From: Hyphomicrobiales bacterium | Lineage (GTDB): Bacteria > Pseudomonadota > Alphaproteobacteria > Rhizobiales > Xanthobacteraceae | Assembly (NCBI GenBank): GCA_016713235.1 | Contig: JADJPN010000003.1 | Coordinates: 1 to 64,000, forward strand | DNA length: 64,000 nt | Direction of reading: 5' to 3' | In this document: positions 61,276 to 64,000 of the stretch, piece after piece | How the letters are laid out: each line of letters starts with the position of its first letter | How positions within the stretch are numbered: the stretch's first letter is position 1 | Program-made: the position numbers and the translations under genes | The notes under the pieces: generated by a model | The model's database searches: none | What the model was told of the DNA's origin: nothing | Seen by the model: the letters and a program-made list of their open reading frames with translations, nothing else

Positions 61276-62406
61276 TCAGAATTTCTGGGCAAGCGCGTAG
61301 CGGTCGGCGTGAAAATAAGCATCGCCCAGAAATTCCTGGGTGACGCGGGCACGCTTCATGAAAAGGCCGATATCAACCTCGTCGGTCATGCCCATGCCGC
61401 CGAACATCTGCACGGCTTCGGAAACCGCTAGTTTGCCGACTTCGCAGGCTTTATATTTGGCGGCACTGACCGCCTGACCCGCGGCATCAGGCGACTTATC
61501 GAGCGTGACGCAGGCTGCAAGCACCAGCGAGCGCAAGAGTTCGATCTCGCCGAAGATATGTGCGGCGCGATGTTGCAGCGCCTGGAATTCACCGATGAAT
61601 TTTCCGAACTGCTTGCGTTCTTTCAGGTAAGCGACCGTGCGGTCGAAACTCTCTCCCGCGACGCCGAGCATTTCCGCGGCAATGCCGGCGCGACCCGCGT
61701 TCAGTGCATTTTCGAGCAGGCCAAAGCCTTTTCCGGTTTCGCCAAGCGCATCGACGGCGTTCACGTTCTCGAATTTGATCCGCGCGTTATTCCGGCTATC
61801 GACGCCGATCACGCGCTCGATGGAAACTCCCGGTGCCTTGGCGTCCACGAGAAAGAGCGAGATTCCGTTCTTGTCGCCGGGCTCGCCCTCGGTGCGCGCG
61901 GCGACAATGATCGCATCCGCGACGTGGCCGTCCACGACGAATGATTTCTCGCCGCTGAGCTTGAAGGCATTGCCCGCCATCTCGGCCTTCAACGCCGTCT
62001 TCTCTGGCGCATGTTTGCGGCCTTCGTCGACGGCAAGTGCGATGATTGCTCTGGCTTCGGAAATGGCTGGCAGCCACTTCTTCTTCTGGTCTTCCGAGCC
62101 GCCCCGGCCGAGTGCGGTTGCCGCCATCACCGCGGTCGAGAGGAAAGGGGAAGCGGCGAGCGTGCGGCCCATTTCCTCGCAGACCAGCGCCATGCCGACA
62201 TGACCGAAGTCGGAGCCGCCATTGGCTTCGTCGACCAGAATGCCGGTCCAGCCCAAGTCTTTCATGCCGCGCCAGAGATCGCGGCTGAAGCCGTCTTTAT
62301 CTTTGCTATCGCGCAGGCGGCGCAATTCCGAGACGGGTGACTTGTCGGTAAGAAATTCCCGCGCCGAGTCGCGCAGCATGATCCGGTCTTCGTCGAGCGC
62401 GATCAT
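61276..62406 (-). CDS. Acyl-CoA dehydrogenase family protein
   Basis: A 376-residue flavoprotein of the acyl-CoA dehydrogenase fold. DLGWTGILVDEANGGSDFGH near 49-68 and the flavin-contact region MAGNAFKLSGEKSFVVDGHV near 142 are visible. The C-terminal part (AVQMFGGMGMTDEVDIGLFM then KRARVTQEFLGD) is typical, and the catalytic Glu of other members is not clearly in its usual place. It is coded one base after a second acyl-CoA dehydrogenase gene; such pairs often form a heterotetramer in which one subunit is catalytic. Confidence 0.85.
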   Translation of the reverse strand: MIALDEDRIMLRDSAREFLTDKSPVSELRRLRDSKDKDGFSRDLWRGMKDLGWTGILVDEANGGSDFGHVGMALVCEEMGRTLAASPFLSTAVMAATALGRGGSEDQKKKWLPAISEARAIIALAVDEGRKHAPEKTALKAEMAGNAFKLSGEKSFVVDGHVADAIIVAARTEGEPGDKNGISLFLVDAKAPGVSIERVIGVDSRNNARIKFENVNAVDALGETGKGFGLLENALNAGRAGIAAEMLGVAGESFDRTVAYLKERKQFGKFIGEFQALQHRAAHIFGEIELLRSLVLAACVTLDKSPDAAGQAVSAAKYKACEVGKLAVSEAVQMFGGMGMTDEVDIGLFMKRARVTQEFLGDAYFHADRYALAQKF

Positions 62407-62407
62407 C

Positions 62408-63589
62408 TCAAGCCTCCGGCAGGTTTAAAATGCGTTTGGCGACGATGCCGAGCATGATTTCGGAGGTGCCGCCTTCGATGGAATTGGCTTTGGTGCGAAG
62501 CCACTCACGGGCGAGCGTGCCTTCGTCGGAGCGAGCGCTTTCCCACTCCAGCGCATCCGAGCCGCCGATGGTCATGAACGCCTCGTAGCGGCGCTTGTTC
62601 AGTTCAGTGCCGGCATATTTCAGGATCGCGGACTTGGCGCCGACGCCCTGGCCGGCCTTCGCCTCGGCCTTATAGCGTTCGATGGTTGCAAGCAGCGCAC
62701 GGCCATCGATTTCCGCGCGGATTACCTCCTCCCGCACGAACGGATTGTCGAGGCGCCCGCTTGCGTCGCGGCCGAAGGACTTGACCGCTTCGGCCGGCAG
62801 CGAGCGCATGCCGGCAAGCGAGAGGCCAGAGCCGATAGACGCGCGCTCGTGCGTGAGCAGATATTTCGCAATCGTCCAGCCGTCGTTCAGTGTGCCGACC
62901 AGATTCTCTTTCGGCACCTTCACGTTGTCGAAGAAGGTTTCGCAGAACGGCGATTTGCCGGAGATCAGCAGGATCGGCTTCGTCGTGACGCCTTTCGTGG
63001 TCATGTCGAACAGCACGAAGGAAATTCCCTTGTGCTTTGGTGCGGACGGATCGGTGCGCACCAGGCAGAAAATCCAGTCGGCCTTGTCGGCGTAGGAGGT
63101 CCAGATTTTCTGGCCGTTGACGAGAAAATGGTCGCCTTTGTCTTCGGCCTTGGTCTGAAGCGAGGCGAGGTCGGAGCCCGCGCCTGGTTCGGAATAGCCC
63201 TGGCACCAGCGGATTTCGCCGCGCGCGATTTTCGGCAGGTATTCTTTCTTTTGTGTTTCGCTGCCGAATTGAAGCAACGCAGGCCCGAGCATCCAGATGC
63301 CGAAGCTTTCGAGCGGCGAGCGTGCGTTGATCGCGCGCATTTCTTCGCGCAGAATTTTTTCTTCTTCACGCGAAAGACCGCCGCCGCCATATTCCTTGGG
63401 CCACATCGGCACGGTCCAGCCGCGCGACGCCATGCGCTCCAGCCAGAGCTTCTGGTCGTTGGATTGAAACTCCCAATTACGTCCGCCCCAGCAGATGTCC
63501 GGTTCGCCGCGCGAGGGTTTGCGCATCTCCGGCGGACAGTTCTTCGCGAGCCATTCGCGCGTCTCTTGGCGGAAGGTGTCTAACGACAT
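62408..63589 (-). CDS. Acyl-CoA dehydrogenase family protein
   Basis: A 393-residue acyl-CoA dehydrogenase. WLAKNCPPEMRKP near 13, WPKEYGGGGLSREEEKILRE near 63, and RWCQGYSEPGAGSDLASLQT then KAEDKGDHFLVNGQKIWTSY near 130-168 are family blocks; GGTSEIMLGIVAKRIL closes it. It is the first gene of a minus-strand operon with the partner dehydrogenase, SDR and probably the CoA-hydrolase-family gene, a set for acyl-CoA breakdown. Acyl chain preference cannot be told. Confidence 0.88.
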   Translation of the reverse strand: MSLDTFRQETREWLAKNCPPEMRKPSRGEPDICWGGRNWEFQSNDQKLWLERMASRGWTVPMWPKEYGGGGLSREEEKILREEMRAINARSPLESFGIWMLGPALLQFGSETQKKEYLPKIARGEIRWCQGYSEPGAGSDLASLQTKAEDKGDHFLVNGQKIWTSYADKADWIFCLVRTDPSAPKHKGISFVLFDMTTKGVTTKPILLISGKSPFCETFFDNVKVPKENLVGTLNDGWTIAKYLLTHERASIGSGLSLAGMRSLPAEAVKSFGRDASGRLDNPFVREEVIRAEIDGRALLATIERYKAEAKAGQGVGAKSAILKYAGTELNKRRYEAFMTIGGSDALEWESARSDEGTLAREWLRTKANSIEGGTSEIMLGIVAKRILNLPEA

Positions 63590-63720
63590 CGGGGCAACTC
63601 CGGCTGGAAGTCGCCGTTTTTAGCGCGCGGCTATTTGGGCGGGAAGCCCATCCGGTTCATCCATCGGCCGCTGTCGATTTGACGTAGCGTTCGCAGGCCC
63701 TGTTTCGCCGCGCGAAATGC

Positions 63721-63755
63721 AAAAAGCCGGCCAGCCTCGCGGCAGGCCGGCTTAA
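63721..63755 (-). terminator. Intrinsic terminator of the small secreted protein gene
   Basis: On the minus strand AAGCCGGCC and GGCCGGCTT form a 9-bp stem with a 12-nt loop, followed by TTTTGCA. It lies 19 bp after the stop of the small exported protein gene. The 63590-63720 stretch between it and the acyl-CoA dehydrogenase start has no other gene that I can see. Confidence 0.75.
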
Positions 63756-63773
63756 AAATCGCTTCGTCTATGT

Positions 63774-63998
63774 TTAGTAGCGGCAGCCTGTGATGTAGCA
63801 GGTGTAACCGCGCGGCGTGCGGATTGCGCATTCCTGCAACGCGCGGCGGCGTGCATAGTTGATGTTGCCCGAACCCCATCCGCTCGCATACGCGCTACGG
63901 GCTTCGCAATAGGCAGCCTCTGCCGAAGACGGTGAGACGAACGAAGCGGCGGTGAAGGTGGCGGCGGCAACGGCCGCGACGGCGAGAATTTTTTTCAT
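63774..63998 (-). CDS. Small secreted protein (hypothetical)
   Basis: A 74-residue exported protein. The signal peptide KKILAVAAVAAATFTAASFV is cleaved near SAEA (about residue 28). The mature peptide of about 46 residues has Cys at several places (YCEARS, QECAI, YTCYITGCRY), suited to disulfides, and the pattern ARRRALQECA known from small exported proteins of Rhizobiales. It is monocistronic with its own terminator. Function unknown. Confidence 0.75.
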   Translation of the reverse strand: MKKILAVAAVAAATFTAASFVSPSSAEAAYCEARSAYASGWGSGNINYARRRALQECAIRTPRGYTCYITGCRY

Positions 63999-64000
63999 CT

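Noticed and set aside
1..64000. CRISPR arrays, tRNA or rRNA genes
   Set aside because: No regularly spaced repeats and no cloverleaf or rRNA-like stretches were seen on reading either strand.

Overview
The window is high-GC DNA from an alphaproteobacterium, most likely of the Hyphomicrobiales (Rhizobiales). The support is the set of gene families (LivFGHM uptake operon, NAD-dependent formate dehydrogenase with fused small subunits, the DUF6352/DUF6505/DUF3305/DUF3306 formate dehydrogenase accessory set, paired acyl-CoA dehydrogenases) and dense, overlapping operons. No rRNA, tRNA or CRISPR array was seen.

Layout. (1) 1-5.3 kb is a decayed accessory island with lower GC. It holds the C-terminal end of a large protein with a nuclease-like domain, a frameshifted RH-motif protein, a frameshifted DUF6615-like gene, an isolated possible glycosylase-fold fragment, a frameshifted GIY-YIG nuclease hidden on the minus strand, an IS3-type transposase remnant and a beheaded LysR gene. 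(2) 5.6-10.7 kb is a branched-chain-amino-acid-type ABC importer operon plus a DUF3830 gene. (3) 11-36.8 kb is a formate, molybdenum and tungsten region. It contains three tandem moeA-type genes, then (minus strand) fdsGB-fdsA-fdhD-mobA for a cytoplasmic NAD-linked formate dehydrogenase. A WD40/cytochrome c gene and a polyferredoxin follow. Next is a long plus-strand operon for a Tat-exported, membrane-anchored formate dehydrogenase with its accessory genes, including an HTH-TorD fusion and a 39-residue membrane peptide. It ends with a TupABC tungstate importer and a divergent regulator. (4) 37.8-49 kb holds mixed metabolic genes (flavin amine oxidase, DUF47/Pit phosphate transport, Nudix, GIY-YIG, BaiN-like flavoprotein, ModE-like HTH with an orphan Mo-box-like palindrome, a glycerolipid acyltransferase, a hydrolase). 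(5) 46.2-58.4 kb is a probable uncharacterised catabolic regulon. It comprises a MetE-core protein, an epimerase, an NMT1-type ABC importer, two DHDPS-fold aldolases (one DUF993), an FAD oxidoreductase, a TetR regulator, a Gfo/Idh dehydrogenase and an AP-endonuclease-fold isomerase. Three near-identical palindromes (GTAACTA-N2-TGGTTAC type) sit in front of its three promoter regions. (6) 58.4-64 kb holds acyl-CoA metabolism genes and a small secreted protein.

The genes of region 3 fit together. The Tup importer supplies tungstate, MoeA/MobA/FdhD build and load the cofactor, and two formate dehydrogenases use it, one feeding NADH and one feeding the membrane quinone pool. The fused two-subunit NAD-linked enzyme resembles the tungsten enzyme FDH1 of Methylobacterium, so tungsten use is a reasonable inference.

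Caution: several genes that look functional carry single-base indels or a stop (WD40-cytochrome c, tupA, tupC, Gfo/Idh, acetyl-CoA hydrolase, SDR). At least two lie in or beside homopolymers, so sequencing error is a live explanation outside the island.
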